A stretch of 64,000 nt of DNA from Paludisphaera mucosa (GCF_029589435.1 NZ_JARRAG010000001.1:1-64000), one strand, 5' to 3'; counted from the first letter of the stretch, positions 9,295 to 18,173 are shown. The notes: generated from the sequence alone by a model not told the origin. A program made the numbers and translations.

Positions 9295-9675
9295 TCAGAA
9301 GCGGAGCCGGCCGAGGAGGCTCAGCGGCGAGCCTCGGGGAGGCGCGGGGAGTGCGGCCCAGGAGGGCGGAGGAGGGGGCGTCGCGGCGCGATCGAGGAGG
9401 CTCAAGCCCGCGAGGAGGATCGACGCCGGCGAGCGGCCCTTGGAGCCCATCGCCTCGCCGGGGTCTTCCTCGTCGTCCCCCTCGGGCTCGTCGGGGAACT
9501 CCTCGACCTCGTCGTCGAGCGGCGTCGAGGAGGTCGCGGCCGAGCTGGGGCGGGCCGTCTCGATCCCCAGGAAGCTCGCCGCCCAGGGCCCCGGCGCGCG
9601 GACGACGGCCGTGACGGACGGGCCGTCCTGACCGACGAGCGTCAAGCCGAGCAGGCAGACGAGCGGGGCGAGCAT
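9295..9675 (-). CDS. Small secreted protein of unknown function upstream of the RND pump
   Basis: A 126-residue frame from the ATG at 9675. It has a signal-like N-terminus (MLAPLVCLLGLTLVGQ), a middle part rich in Glu and Asp (EVEEFPDEPEGDDEEDPGE, about residues 55-73), then a short Ala/Leu/Pro segment and RLRF end. It is on the same strand as the pump and ends 134 bp before the pump start, so co-transcription is possible. Its acidic patch could bind metal, but this is inference. No family is recognised and the ribosome-binding site is weak, so the gene itself is only moderately certain. Confidence 0.55.
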   Translation of the reverse strand: MLAPLVCLLGLTLVGQDGPSVTAVVRAPGPWAASFLGIETARPSSAATSSTPLDDEVEEFPDEPEGDDEEDPGEAMGSKGRSPASILLAGLSLLDRAATPPPPPSWAALPAPPRGSPLSLLGRLRF

Positions 9676-9802
9676 GGGGTTGGAGTCCGGGATCGAATTC
9701 CGGAAGCGCGGTGGAATAAGATGAGTATACGCGGAGGGCCCGTACGTCGTGGAGCCGAATTCCGCGAAAACGCCGCACCGATCCGAATCTTGGAGAACTT
9801 TC

Positions 9803-10327
9803 ATGTCGACCCGATCCGCCGCGATGGCCTTCCGCCTCGCCCTGGCGGCCGCCGTCGGGGCGATCGCGGTCGTCACGCCCGTGGAGCTCTTGATTCTGCC
9901 GCTGGCCGCGTGGGCATTCTTGACGTGGCGATGGGCCGCAGGGGGCTTCGTCGGCTGGGCCGCCCCGGCGGCCGTCCTGGTCGCGGTCGCGGCGGCCGCG
10001 GCCTTCGCGCCAGTCAAGAACCTCGACCGGATCAAGGATCGTCGGATCACGGTCCCGCGGGCGACGATGACGATCGCCGAGTTGCGAGAGCCGGAGGAAC
10101 ACGGCCTGGCCCGGCCGTCGCTCAGCTATTCGATGGGATCGACGGCGGGGACGGACGAGCGCGTGGTCCGGTTCGCGTCGCCGACCCCGAGCATCCGGGA
10201 GTTCATCGGGGCGATCGAGGCTCAGGCCGGGCTACGTCATCGGTTCTACCACTGCCTCAACGGGTGGACGATCCTCTGGGGCTATGACGCGACGACCGGC
10301 CTGGGGTTCTCGGCTCCGAGGTCGTAA
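9803..10327 (+). CDS. Small membrane protein of unknown function
   Basis: A 174-residue protein. The ATG at 9803 has GGAG 7 bases upstream. Residues about 8-30 and 35-67 form two or three membrane helices (LALAAAVGAIAVVTPVELLI; FVGWAAPAAVLVAVAAAAAF). The C-terminal hundred residues are soluble, with SIREFIGAIEAQAGLRHRFY and GWTILWGYDATTGLGF, a pattern I do not recognise. It is divergent from the small secreted protein and lies 82 bp before the ABC-F gene on the same strand, with no obvious functional link. Confidence 0.65.
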   Translation: MSTRSAAMAFRLALAAAVGAIAVVTPVELLILPLAAWAFLTWRWAAGGFVGWAAPAAVLVAVAAAAAFAPVKNLDRIKDRRITVPRATMTIAELREPEEHGLARPSLSYSMGSTAGTDERVVRFASPTPSIREFIGAIEAQAGLRHRFYHCLNGWTILWGYDATTGLGFSAPRS

Positions 10328-10409
10328 GCCGCCGTTTTCCGGTACAATGCTCCCGTGCGTCCGGTTCGCCGGTCGGGGTCGCGTCCGAAGGTTCGAGTCG
10401 AAATCCATC

Positions 10410-12206
10410 ATGGCGTTATTGAGCTTGCGCGGGGTGGGGCTGTCGTTCGGCGGCCCCAAGTTGCTGGACGGCGTCGACCTGACCATCGAGCCGGGGGAGC
10501 GGGTCTGCCTCCTGGGCCGCAACGGCGAGGGGAAGTCCACGCTGCTGAAGCTGATCAGCGGCGAGCTGGCGCCCGACGAGGGGGCCATCCTCCGCCAGCA
10601 GGGGCTGCGGGTGGCGCGGCTGCTGCAGGACGTCCCGGCCGGGCACGGCGGGACCGTCGCCGACGAGGTGGCCGCCGGCCTGACGCACGACGACCACGGC
10701 TTCGGCGGCGACGACCACCGGGTCCAGGCCGTCGTCTCCCGCGTGGGGCTCGACCCCGACGCGCGGTTCTCGGAACTCTCCTCGGGGATGAAGCGGCGCG
10801 TCCTGCTCGCCCAGGCGATCGTCGACGAGCCCGACGTGCTGCTGCTCGACGAGCCGACGAACCACCTGGACATCGAGTCGATCGGCTGGCTCGAAGGGTT
10901 CCTCCTGCGCTATCCCGGCACGATCGTCTTCGTCACCCACGACCGGGTCTTCCTCCAGAAGCTGGCGACGCGGATCGTCGAGCTGGACCGCGGCCGGCTC
11001 GCCGACTGGGCCTGCGACTACCCGACGTTCCTGCTCCGCCGCGACCAGCTCCTCGCCGCCGAGTCCCGCGAGCGCGACCTGTTCGACAAGAAGCTGGCCG
11101 AGGAGGAGAAGTGGATCCGCAAGGGCGTCGAGGCCCGCCGCACCCGCAACGAGGGCCGCGTCCGGGCGCTCGAAGCCATGCGCCGGTCCCACCAGCAGCG
11201 CCGGGAGCGGCAGGGGACGGCCCGAATCCAGGCCCAGGAGGCCGAGCGGTCGGGCATGCTCGTCATCGAGGCCGAGGACGTCGAGTTCGGCTACGGCGAC
11301 CGCTCGGTGATCCGCGACCTCTGCACCACGATCATCCGCGGCGACAAGGTGGGCGTGATCGGACCCAACGGCGCCGGCAAGACGACGCTCCTCCGCCTCC
11401 TCCTGGGCCACCTCGCCCCCCGCGCGGGGACGGTCGTCCAGGGGACGAAGCTCGAGGTCTCGTACTTCGAGCAGCTGAAGGCGGCCCTCGACGACGAGAA
11501 GACCGTCCAGAAGAACATCACCGACTACGACATGGTCACCATCGACGGCCGCGAGCGGCACGTCCTGGGCTACCTGCAGGACTTCCTGTTCACCCCCGAC
11601 CGGGCCCGGACGCTGGTCAAGTACCTGTCCGGCGGCGAGCGCAGCCGGCTCTTGCTGGCGAAGCTGTTCACCCGGCCTTCGAACGTGCTCGTGCTCGACG
11701 AGCCGACGAACGACCTGGACCTGGAGACGCTCGAACTGCTGGAGTCGCTGCTGGTCGAGTACCAGGGGACGGTGTTGCTCGTCAGCCACGACCGGGCCTT
11801 CCTGAACGACGTCTCCACGAGCGTCCTGGTCGTCGAGCCCGACGGCCGCGTCAAGGAGTACGAGGGGGGTTACGACGACTACCTCCGCCAGCGGGCCGTC
11901 GAGCCGCCCGCCGACGCGAAGCCGCCGGCCCCCGCCGCCCCGTCCAGGACCGCCCCGGCCGACGCCGCCCGCCCCAAGGTCCAGAAGCTCACGAACCTGG
12001 AGCGCAAGGAGCTGTCGACGCTCCCCGGCAAGATCGAGAAGCTCGAAACGGCCCTCGCAGCCCTCCACAAGACCATGGCCGACCCGTCCTTCTACAAGAA
12101 GGACCGCGACGCCATCGCCCAGGCCAACGCCCAGTTGCAGGCCCTCGAAGCCGACCTCGCCGCCGCCTACGGGCGCTGGGAGGCCCTCGACGCCATCGGC
12201 GGCTGA
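10410..12206 (+). CDS. uup: ABC-F family ATPase, Uup-like
   Basis: A 598-residue cytoplasmic protein with two ABC ATPase cassettes and no membrane domain. The ATG at 10410 gives MALLSLRGVGLSFGG, the normal start of the family. Walker A motifs are GRNGEGKST (residues 36-44) and GPNGAGKTT in the second half. Walker B is LLLDEPTNHLDIES in cassette 1 and VLDEPTNDLDLE in cassette 2, with signatures LSSGMKRR and LSGGERSR. An interdomain linker of charged helix follows cassette 1. The C-terminal 70 residues form a coiled coil (ERKELSTLPGKIEKLETALA), the DNA/ribosome-binding element of Uup. ABC-F proteins act on ribosomes and Uup also affects branched DNA intermediates. Confidence 0.93.
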   Translation: MALLSLRGVGLSFGGPKLLDGVDLTIEPGERVCLLGRNGEGKSTLLKLISGELAPDEGAILRQQGLRVARLLQDVPAGHGGTVADEVAAGLTHDDHGFGGDDHRVQAVVSRVGLDPDARFSELSSGMKRRVLLAQAIVDEPDVLLLDEPTNHLDIESIGWLEGFLLRYPGTIVFVTHDRVFLQKLATRIVELDRGRLADWACDYPTFLLRRDQLLAAESRERDLFDKKLAEEEKWIRKGVEARRTRNEGRVRALEAMRRSHQQRRERQGTARIQAQEAERSGMLVIEAEDVEFGYGDRSVIRDLCTTIIRGDKVGVIGPNGAGKTTLLRLLLGHLAPRAGTVVQGTKLEVSYFEQLKAALDDEKTVQKNITDYDMVTIDGRERHVLGYLQDFLFTPDRARTLVKYLSGGERSRLLLAKLFTRPSNVLVLDEPTNDLDLETLELLESLLVEYQGTVLLVSHDRAFLNDVSTSVLVVEPDGRVKEYEGGYDDYLRQRAVEPPADAKPPAPAAPSRTAPADAARPKVQKLTNLERKELSTLPGKIEKLETALAALHKTMADPSFYKKDRDAIAQANAQLQALEADLAAAYGRWEALDAIGG

Positions 12207-12276
12207 GCGGCCGGTCGGGCCCCGTCGAATCGAACGTCCGGAAGCGACCGTAAGCCGCGTGCCGAGGAGACGAGCC

Positions 12277-14025
12277 GTGGAGACCGCGAAGATCGCCCAG
12301 ATCCTCGACGACATGGGGACGATCCTGGAGGTGCAGGGGGAGAACCCCTTCCGCTGCCGCGCCTACCACAACGCGGCGCAGGTCCTGCACGGGCTGCCGG
12401 GGGACCTGACGGAGATGATCGCCGACGGCAGCCTCGCCGAGGTGCAGGGGATCGGCGAGACGCTCTACGCCAAGATCGTCCAGCTCGCCACGACGGGCCG
12501 GCTGCCGGCCTACGAGAAGCTCCGCGCCCAGACCCCGCCGGGCCTGCTGGCGCTCCTGCGGGTCCCGGGGGTCGGGCCCAAGAAGATCAAGGCCCTGCAC
12601 GAGGCGCTCGACATCCAGAGCCTGGCCGACCTGAGGGCCGCCGGCGAGTCGGGCGCGATCGCCAAGGTGAAGGGCTTCGGCGCCAAGACCGAGGCCAACA
12701 TCCTCGAAGGGATCGGGTTCCTGGAGACCACCGGCGGGCGGATCCTCCAGAACGAGGCGCTGGCCCTCGTCGCGCCGATCCTGGACGCCGTCCGCAACCA
12801 CCCCGGCGTGAGCCGCGCCGAGGCCTGCGGCAGCCTGCGGCGGCGGGCCGAGACGATCGGCGACCTCGACGTCCTGTTCAGCTCGAAGGACCCCAGGCCG
12901 GTCCTCGACCACTTCGCGGGGCTGCCGCAGGTCGCCAAGGTCCTGGGCCACGGGGCGACCAAGGTCAGCGTCCTGCTCCCCGGCTTCAAGACCGACCAGT
13001 TCGTCCAGTGCGACCTGCGCGGGGTGGCCGACGACCAGTTCGCCTTCGCGCTGCACTACTTCACCGGCTCGAAGGCCCACAACATCGCCATGCGCAAACG
13101 CGCCCTGGCGCGCGGGCTCTCGCTCAACGAGTACGCCCTGAGCGGCGTGAAGGACCCGACGAAGACGATCCCCTGCCGCGACGAGGCCGACCTGTTCCGG
13201 GCGCTCGACCTGGAGCCCATCCCCCCCGAGCTGCGCGAGGACGCCGGCGAGTTCGAGGCCGCCGGGGCCGGCGCGCTCCCCCGGCTCGTCGAGCCGGGCG
13301 ACCTGACGGGGACGTTCCACTGCCACTCCGACTGGAGCGACGGCGACGCCACGCTCGAAGAGATGGCGGCGGGCGCCCGGGAACTGGGCATGCAGTACCT
13401 CGGGATCGGCGACCACTCGCGGTCGCTGGCCATGGCGCGGGGCCTCACCATCGACCGCGTCCGCGACCAGTGGGCCAAGATCGACGCCCTGAACGCCCGG
13501 TTCGGCGGGTCGTTCCGGATCTTCAAGGGGACCGAGTGCGACATCCTCGGCGACGGCTCGCTCGACTTCCCCGACGACGTGCTGGCGGGCTTCGACTACG
13601 TCGTGGCGAGCGTCCACTCGCGGTTCAAGATGCCCCGCGACGAGATGACCGCGCGGATCATCCGGGCGATCTCCAACCCCCACGTCACCATGCTCGGCCA
13701 CGCCACCGGCCGGCTCTTGCTGTCGCGGGCCCCGTACGAGGTCGACCTCGACGCCGTGATCGACGCTGCAGCGGAGCATCGCACGATGATCGAGATCAAC
13801 GCCAGCCCCTACCGCCTGGACCTCGACGCCGTCCACTGCCGACGGGCCCGCAAGAAGGGCGTGGCGATCGTCATCAACCCCGACGCCCACTCCGTCGCCG
13901 GGCTCGGCGACCTCCGCTACGGCGTGAGCGTCGCCCGCCGCGCCTGGCTGACGAAGGACGACGTCTTCAACACGGCCCCCCTGGCCGAGATCGCCGAGCG
14001 GCTCGCGAGCCTGCGGCCGCGGTGA
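12277..14025 (+). CDS. polX: DNA polymerase X family with PHP 3'-5' exonuclease domain
   Basis: A 582-residue repair polymerase. I chose GTG at 12277 (METAKIAQILDDMG) because GAGGAG lies 6 bases upstream; the GTG at 12259 is less well placed. The N-terminal half has the 8-kDa-like and helix-hairpin-helix modules (GIGETLYAKI, VPGVGPKKIKAL). The nucleotidyltransferase site is GSLRRRAETIGDLDVLF with Asp196 and Asp198. The C-terminal PHP domain has FHCHSDWSDG, GIGDHS, GTECDI, VASVHSRF and MLGHATGR, so the manganese ligands look complete. Bacterial PolX does gap filling and base-excision repair. All active sites appear intact. Confidence 0.95.
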   Translation: METAKIAQILDDMGTILEVQGENPFRCRAYHNAAQVLHGLPGDLTEMIADGSLAEVQGIGETLYAKIVQLATTGRLPAYEKLRAQTPPGLLALLRVPGVGPKKIKALHEALDIQSLADLRAAGESGAIAKVKGFGAKTEANILEGIGFLETTGGRILQNEALALVAPILDAVRNHPGVSRAEACGSLRRRAETIGDLDVLFSSKDPRPVLDHFAGLPQVAKVLGHGATKVSVLLPGFKTDQFVQCDLRGVADDQFAFALHYFTGSKAHNIAMRKRALARGLSLNEYALSGVKDPTKTIPCRDEADLFRALDLEPIPPELREDAGEFEAAGAGALPRLVEPGDLTGTFHCHSDWSDGDATLEEMAAGARELGMQYLGIGDHSRSLAMARGLTIDRVRDQWAKIDALNARFGGSFRIFKGTECDILGDGSLDFPDDVLAGFDYVVASVHSRFKMPRDEMTARIIRAISNPHVTMLGHATGRLLLSRAPYEVDLDAVIDAAAEHRTMIEINASPYRLDLDAVHCRRARKKGVAIVINPDAHSVAGLGDLRYGVSVARRAWLTKDDVFNTAPLAEIAERLASLRPR

Positions 14026-14426
14026 CGCCGGCGCACCTTGGTATGCGGTTCGTTGCATGAAACGGCACCGTAGGTGTTCGCCGCGGGTTCCTCGGCCGTC
14101 GACGGCGAGGTCGGGGCGAGACTCGCCGCGTCGGTCGTCGCGCCGGCCTCGCCTGCCCTTGTTGGGGTGGGGCGGCGTCCTATAATGAAACGGTGAATCT
14201 ACAAGGAAGGTCGTCGGACGTCCACCGGACATGGGGCCCTGGAACGATTCCGCCGGTCCTCCTCGATCGTCGAGCCGGATGGGACGAATTCATCGACACG
14301 AAGGTCCGGCTCGTCCGCGCGTCGTCTTGACCGGCGTACGGCGCCCGATTCGCATCTCCCGCTCCGTCGCGTCGGCCCTTCGACCCGGTTTCATCCGCCT
14401 TCATCCCTTGGTTGCGAGGACGTTCC
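14026..14426 (+). other. Intergenic region upstream of the DUF2203 gene
   Basis: About 400 bp between polX and the DUF2203 gene. It contains the promoter listed at 14159-14186, giving a leader of about 235 bases. Short frames exist on both strands but none has a ribosome-binding site or protein-like composition. I see no riboswitch or clear terminator for polX. Confidence 0.5.
14159..14186 (+). promoter_or_regulatory. Sigma-70-type promoter for the DUF2203 gene
   Basis: TTGTTG (14159-14164), 16-base spacer, then a perfect TATAAT (14181-14186). In DNA this GC-rich a perfect -10 with a reasonable -35 at good spacing is unlikely by chance. Transcription would start near 14193. Confidence 0.6.
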
Positions 14427-14885
14427 ATGGCCGTGACGAAACCCCTTCGGGATACACGCAAGCGATATTACACGGTCGAAGAGGCCAACCGGGCGCTCCC
14501 GTACGTCCGGGCCATCGTCGCCGACGTCGTCCGCCAGAACGGCGTGGTCGAGGAGCTGCAGCAGCGGCTCGCCCGCGTCGGCCGCGAGCGCAAGAAGAAC
14601 TCCGACGACCTCTACTCCGAAGAGCTGACCCAGTTCCGCAACGAGCTGGAGGTCGAGGAGGAGCGGCTCAACACGTTCCACCAGGAGCTGAAGGCCCTGG
14701 GCGTCGAGCTGCGGAACATGGAAGGGCTCTGCGACTTCCCCAGCCTGATGGACGGCCGCGAGGTCTACCTCTGCTGGCGGCTGGGCGAGCCCACGGTGTC
14801 GCACTGGCACGAGCTGGAGGCCGGTTTCGCCGGCCGCCAGCGGCTCTCCGACAAGGCCGACGGCGCGACGACCCCTTCGGCCTGA
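14427..14885 (+). CDS. DUF2203 family protein
   Basis: A 152-residue cytoplasmic protein. The ATG at 14427 follows CGAGGA with about 7 bases spacing; an upstream TTG at 14412 is less likely. It shows the whole family pattern: KRYYTVEEANRALPYVRAIV at the start, a long charged coiled coil (about residues 40-90), and the C-terminal EVYLCWRLGEPTVSHWHE followed by GFAGRQ. DUF2203 proteins have no known function and are widespread in Planctomycetota and related phyla. A strong promoter precedes it. The next gene, cmk, follows after 142 bp. Confidence 0.9.
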   Translation: MAVTKPLRDTRKRYYTVEEANRALPYVRAIVADVVRQNGVVEELQQRLARVGRERKKNSDDLYSEELTQFRNELEVEEERLNTFHQELKALGVELRNMEGLCDFPSLMDGREVYLCWRLGEPTVSHWHELEAGFAGRQRLSDKADGATTPSA

Positions 14886-15027
14886 GCCGATCCCGCCCCA
14901 CACCCCCGAAATCCCCCACTCGCCCCGCGCGGCCCCCGGCCTCGCGGGGCGAGTGCTTGAAGTTCGCGGCGACTTGAGCACAATGGACCCCAGCCGCCTC
15001 CTCCCGCGAGGGGGGGAGGCCCGGAGC

Positions 15028-15708
15028 ATGGCTCTCGCCCCAGGACGTCTTCTCGTGCATCGCGTCGTGACGATCGACGGCCCCGCCGGGGCCGGCAAGA
15101 GCACGGTCGCCCGGCTGCTGGCCGAGCGGCTGGGGTGGCGGTTCCTGGACACGGGGGCCATGTACCGGGTCGTCACCCTGGCGGCGCTGCGGGGGGAGGT
15201 CGCCCTCGACGACCCCGAGGCGCTCGATCGCCTGGCCGCCCGCCTCGAAGCCGCCTTCCCGCCGGGCCGGGCCCTGCTGGGGGGCGAGGACGTCTCGCAG
15301 GCCATCCGCGACGTCGCCGTCACGCGGGCCTCGCGGTTCATCGCCGATTGCGCGGCCGTGCGGGCGCGGCTCGTCGCCTGGCAGCGGGCCTTCGCCGACG
15401 CCGCCGACGTCGTGACCGAGGGCCGCGACCAGGGGACCGTCGTCTTCCCGGACGCCGCCCGCAAGTTCTTCGTCACCGCGTCGGAGGTCGAGCGCGCCCG
15501 CCGCCGACACCGGGAGCTTCAAGCCAAGGGGAGCGACACGACGTTCGAGGCCGTCCTGGCCGACCAGCAGGCGCGCGACGCCCGCGACGCCTCCCGCGCC
15601 ATCGCCCCGATGAAGCCGGCCGACGACGCCGAGACCGTCGACACGACCGGCCTGACCATCGACCAGGTGGTCGACCTCCTCCACCGGAAAGTCCTCCCCT
15701 CCCCATGA
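15028..15708 (+). CDS. cmk: Cytidylate kinase
   Basis: A 226-residue enzyme that phosphorylates CMP and dCMP with ATP in pyrimidine nucleotide metabolism. The ATG at 15028 gives the usual family length and has GGGGGGAGG upstream; earlier ATG/GTG codons would add a tail without family character. The P-loop is GPAGAGKST (residues 18-26), followed by FLDTGAMYRVVTLAAL, the CMP-binding region. TEGRDQGTVVFPDA matches the family's GRDIGT segment with Gln in place of Ile. FVTASEVERARRRHRE is the lid. The stop overlaps the plsC start (ATGA). Confidence 0.94.
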   Translation: MALAPGRLLVHRVVTIDGPAGAGKSTVARLLAERLGWRFLDTGAMYRVVTLAALRGEVALDDPEALDRLAARLEAAFPPGRALLGGEDVSQAIRDVAVTRASRFIADCAAVRARLVAWQRAFADAADVVTEGRDQGTVVFPDAARKFFVTASEVERARRRHRELQAKGSDTTFEAVLADQQARDARDASRAIAPMKPADDAETVDTTGLTIDQVVDLLHRKVLPSP

Positions 15709-16427
15709 ACGCCGACGCCCCGCTCACCCCCGCCGAGCCCGCCCCGGCCCCCAAACGCGAACGTCCCGCGTCGACCGGCGCCGACCGGTCTCGGCTTGCG
15801 TCGATCTGGTACCGGCTGGTGAAGGGGATGGCGGCCACCTGGCTCGCCGCGTTCGGGGGCTGGCGGTCGACCGGCTGGGAGAACATGCCCGCGACCGGCG
15901 GCGCGCTCCTGGTGTCGAACCACCTCAGCTACCTGGACGTCTTCGTCCTGGGGATCGGCGTGCGCCGGCCGCTGAACTACGTGGCGCGATCGACCCTGTT
16001 CGTCCCGGTGCTGGGCCCCTTCATCCGCTCGGTCGGCGGCTTCCCGATCCAGCGCGAGGGGATGGGGGCGTCGGGCATGAAGGAGACGCTCCGGCGGCTG
16101 CGGTCCGGCGGCGTGGTCACCCTCTTCCCCGAGGGGACCCGGAGCCCGGACGGCGAGCTGGGCGAGCTGAAGCCGGGCATCGCCCTGCTCGTATCCCGCG
16201 CGGGGGTCCCCGTCGTCCCGGCCGGGGTCGCCGGCACGTTCCGCGCCTGGCCCCGGGGCCGGCTCCTGCCGCGTCCCTACCCGGTACGCGTCCACTACGG
16301 CGCGCCCATCCTGCCGACGGACCTCGAAGGACTGGAACCTCGGGCCGTCACCGCCCTCATCCGCGAGCGCATCGCCGCATGCATTGAGATCGCCCGCCAG
16401 GGCCTCGCCCGCGACCTGGGCGTCTGA
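15705..16427 (+). CDS. plsC: 1-acyl-sn-glycerol-3-phosphate acyltransferase (PlsC family)
   Basis: A 240-residue lipid acyltransferase that makes phosphatidic acid from lysophosphatidic acid at the inner membrane. The ATG at 15705 overlaps the cmk stop. The catalytic HX4D motif is NHLSYLD (His73, Asp78); acyl-acceptor binding motif FPEGTRS is at residues 141-147, and VPVVPAGVAGT is motif IV. Hydrophobic segments around residues 40-50 and 63-90 should anchor it. An N-terminal extension of about 30 residues is Pro/Ala-rich. The cmk-plsC order is common in several phyla. Confidence 0.92.
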   Translation: MNADAPLTPAEPAPAPKRERPASTGADRSRLASIWYRLVKGMAATWLAAFGGWRSTGWENMPATGGALLVSNHLSYLDVFVLGIGVRRPLNYVARSTLFVPVLGPFIRSVGGFPIQREGMGASGMKETLRRLRSGGVVTLFPEGTRSPDGELGELKPGIALLVSRAGVPVVPAGVAGTFRAWPRGRLLPRPYPVRVHYGAPILPTDLEGLEPRAVTALIRERIAACIEIARQGLARDLGV

Positions 16428-16444
16428 AGCCGCCGGGATTCCTT

Positions 16445-16474
16445 TTGAAGCCGCGACCCCGAGTCGTTTAGAAT
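16445..16474 (+). promoter_or_regulatory. Candidate sigma-70 promoter for the sugar isomerase-mnmM pair
   Basis: TTGAAG (16445-16450), an 18-base spacer and TAGAAT (16469-16474), 72 bp before the ATG at 16547. Five of six -10 positions and four of six -35 positions match consensus. Confidence 0.45.
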
Positions 16475-16546
16475 CCTCGACGATCCTCCCCGGAAGTTGA
16501 TGACACGCATCCTCACGTCCTCCCTATCCAGCGACGGGAACGCCTC

Positions 16547-17527
16547 ATGACCCTGGAAGATCCGACGCGGCGACCGATCGAGATGAACCGTCGCGCCGCG
16601 CTGGCGGGCCTGGCGGGCGCGACGCTCCTGGGCGCCGCGCCGCGGACGGCGGAGGCCGGGTCGCGGGCGGCCGCGGGCTCGTTCATCCTGGGCCTGAACA
16701 CGGCGACGATCCGGGGGCAGAAGCTGGGGATCGTCGAGATCGTCGACATCGTCGCGAAGGCCGGTTATCAGGGGCTGGAGCCCTGGCTGGACGAGATCCA
16801 CCGCTACAAGGACGGCGGCGGGTCGCTCGAAGACCTGGGCAAGCGGCTCCGCGACGCCGGCGTCTCGGTCGAGAGCGCCATCGACTTCTTCGAGTGGGGC
16901 GTCGACGACCCCGAGCGGCGCCGCAACGGGCTCGAGGCCGCCCGGCGCTCGATGGAGACGCTCCAGAAGATCGGCGCGAAACGCGTCGCCGCGCCGGCCT
17001 CGGGCGCGACCGACGCCGCGGTCGAGCCCGCCCGCCTGGCCGAGCGCTACCGGGCGCTCCTGGAGCTGGGGGACCAGTTCGGGATCGTCCCCGAGGTCGA
17101 GGTCTGGGGGTTCTCGAAGACGCTGGGCACCCTGGCCGAGGCGGCGTACGTCGCGATCGCGTCGGGGCATCCCCGGGCGTGCATCCTGCCGGACGTCTAC
17201 CACCTGCACCGCGGCGGCTCGTCGTTCGAGGGGCTGAAGCTGCTGGGCCCGGCGGCGATCCCGGTCTTCCACTTCAACGACTACCCGGCCGCGGCCGACC
17301 GCACGAAGCTCAACGACTCCGACCGGGTCTACCCCGGCGACGGCGTCGCGCCGATCCCCCAGATCCTGGAGACGCTCGCCGCGGGCGGCTTCCGGGTCAT
17401 GCTCTCGCTGGAGGTCTTCAACAAGGCGTACTGGGCGCAGGACCCCGCCGTGGTCGCCGCGACCGGAGCCCGGAAGATGAAGGCGTTGGTCGACGCGATC
17501 CCGTCGCCGACGCGGGCCGGGGGATAA
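16547..17527 (+). CDS. Exported sugar phosphate isomerase/epimerase-like TIM-barrel protein
   Basis: A 326-residue xylose-isomerase-like TIM-barrel protein. From the ATG at 16547 the N-terminus has MNRRAALAGLAGATLLGAA at residues 13-31, a Tat-like signal (an ATG at 16583 starts exactly there and is an alternative start). The barrel begins FILGLNTATIRGQ, with GYQGLEPWLDE, PEVEVWGF, CILPDVYHLHRGG (Asp/His metal ligands), FHFNDYP and LSLEVFN, i.e. the Glu/Asp/His/Glu metal set of the AP-endonuclease-2 clan. The substrate is probably a sugar or sugar acid; such exported isomerase-like proteins are common in planctomycetes. mnmM starts 3 bases after the stop. Confidence 0.87.
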   Translation: MTLEDPTRRPIEMNRRAALAGLAGATLLGAAPRTAEAGSRAAAGSFILGLNTATIRGQKLGIVEIVDIVAKAGYQGLEPWLDEIHRYKDGGGSLEDLGKRLRDAGVSVESAIDFFEWGVDDPERRRNGLEAARRSMETLQKIGAKRVAAPASGATDAAVEPARLAERYRALLELGDQFGIVPEVEVWGFSKTLGTLAEAAYVAIASGHPRACILPDVYHLHRGGSSFEGLKLLGPAAIPVFHFNDYPAAADRTKLNDSDRVYPGDGVAPIPQILETLAAGGFRVMLSLEVFNKAYWAQDPAVVAATGARKMKALVDAIPSPTRAGG

Positions 17528-17530
17528 CCC

Positions 17531-18100
17531 GTGTTCCACCCGATCCTCAACCAGGCCCACGCCTGGATCGAGCGGATGCTGAGGCCGGGCGACCTGGCGG
17601 TCGACGCCACGGTCGGCAACGGCCGGGACACGGCCATCCTGGCCGAGCGGGTGGGGCCGAAGGGGCTGGTGATCGGATTCGACCTCCAGCAAGACGCGCT
17701 CGACGCCGCCGCCGCCCGCCTGACGTCGCCGGGGACGGCCGATCGGGTGATCCTGGTCCGGACGGGCCACGAGGGGATGGCCGGCGTCGTGGCGAGGGAG
17801 GCGCCGGGGCGTCGGCCCAAGGCGGTCATGTTCAACCTGGGCTACCGGCCGGGCGGCGATCGGGCGTTCGCCACCCGGGCCGCGACGACGATCCCGGCCC
17901 TGGAGTCGGCCCTCGAGCTGACGACCCCCGGCGGGATCGTCACGGTCGTCTGCTACCCCGGCCACGCCGGCGGCCAGGACGAGCAGGACGCCGTCCTCGC
18001 CTGGGCCCGCGCCCTGCCTTCGCCCCGCGCGACCGTCGTCCTCTACCAGTTCTGGAACGCCGTCCGCGCGCCCTGCCTGCTGGCGATCACGCCCAAATGA
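17531..18100 (+). CDS. mnmM: SAM-dependent methyltransferase, MnmM/YtqB family
   Basis: A 189-residue class I methyltransferase starting at GTG 17531. The SAM-binding motif is AVDATVGNGRDTAILAE (about residues 24-40) and the acidic ribose-binding loop is IGFDLQQDAL. The family-specific motif is MFNLGYRPGGDR, and the end is RAPCLLAITP. Members of this family (Pfam rRNA_methylase; YtqB) have been shown to complete the mnm5 group on U34 of tRNA in bacteria lacking MnmC. The start lies 3 bases after the isomerase stop, so they are co-transcribed, although no functional link is evident. Confidence 0.85.
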   Translation: MFHPILNQAHAWIERMLRPGDLAVDATVGNGRDTAILAERVGPKGLVIGFDLQQDALDAAAARLTSPGTADRVILVRTGHEGMAGVVAREAPGRRPKAVMFNLGYRPGGDRAFATRAATTIPALESALELTTPGGIVTVVCYPGHAGGQDEQDAVLAWARALPSPRATVVLYQFWNAVRAPCLLAITPK

Positions 18101-18135
18101 AAAGGGCCGACCGGGGCGGTCGCCCCGATCGGCCC
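18100..18135 (-). terminator. Intrinsic terminator of the DUF1559 gene
   Basis: Inverted repeat with 15-base arms 18104-18118 and 18121-18135, one mismatch, in the 73-bp gap between convergent genes. Read on the minus strand the hairpin is followed by TTTTCATTT, so it fits a rho-independent terminator for the DUF1559 gene. For the plus-strand mnmM there is no T-run. Confidence 0.75.
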
Positions 18136-18173
18136 GAAGTCCACCCGCGAGGGAGGAACCTTCGCGATCGCGA

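Noticed and set aside
14180-14461. A minus-strand frame overlapping the DUF2203 leader and start
   Set aside because: It overlaps the promoter and start of a well-supported gene and has only Arg/Ser/Gly-rich composition.
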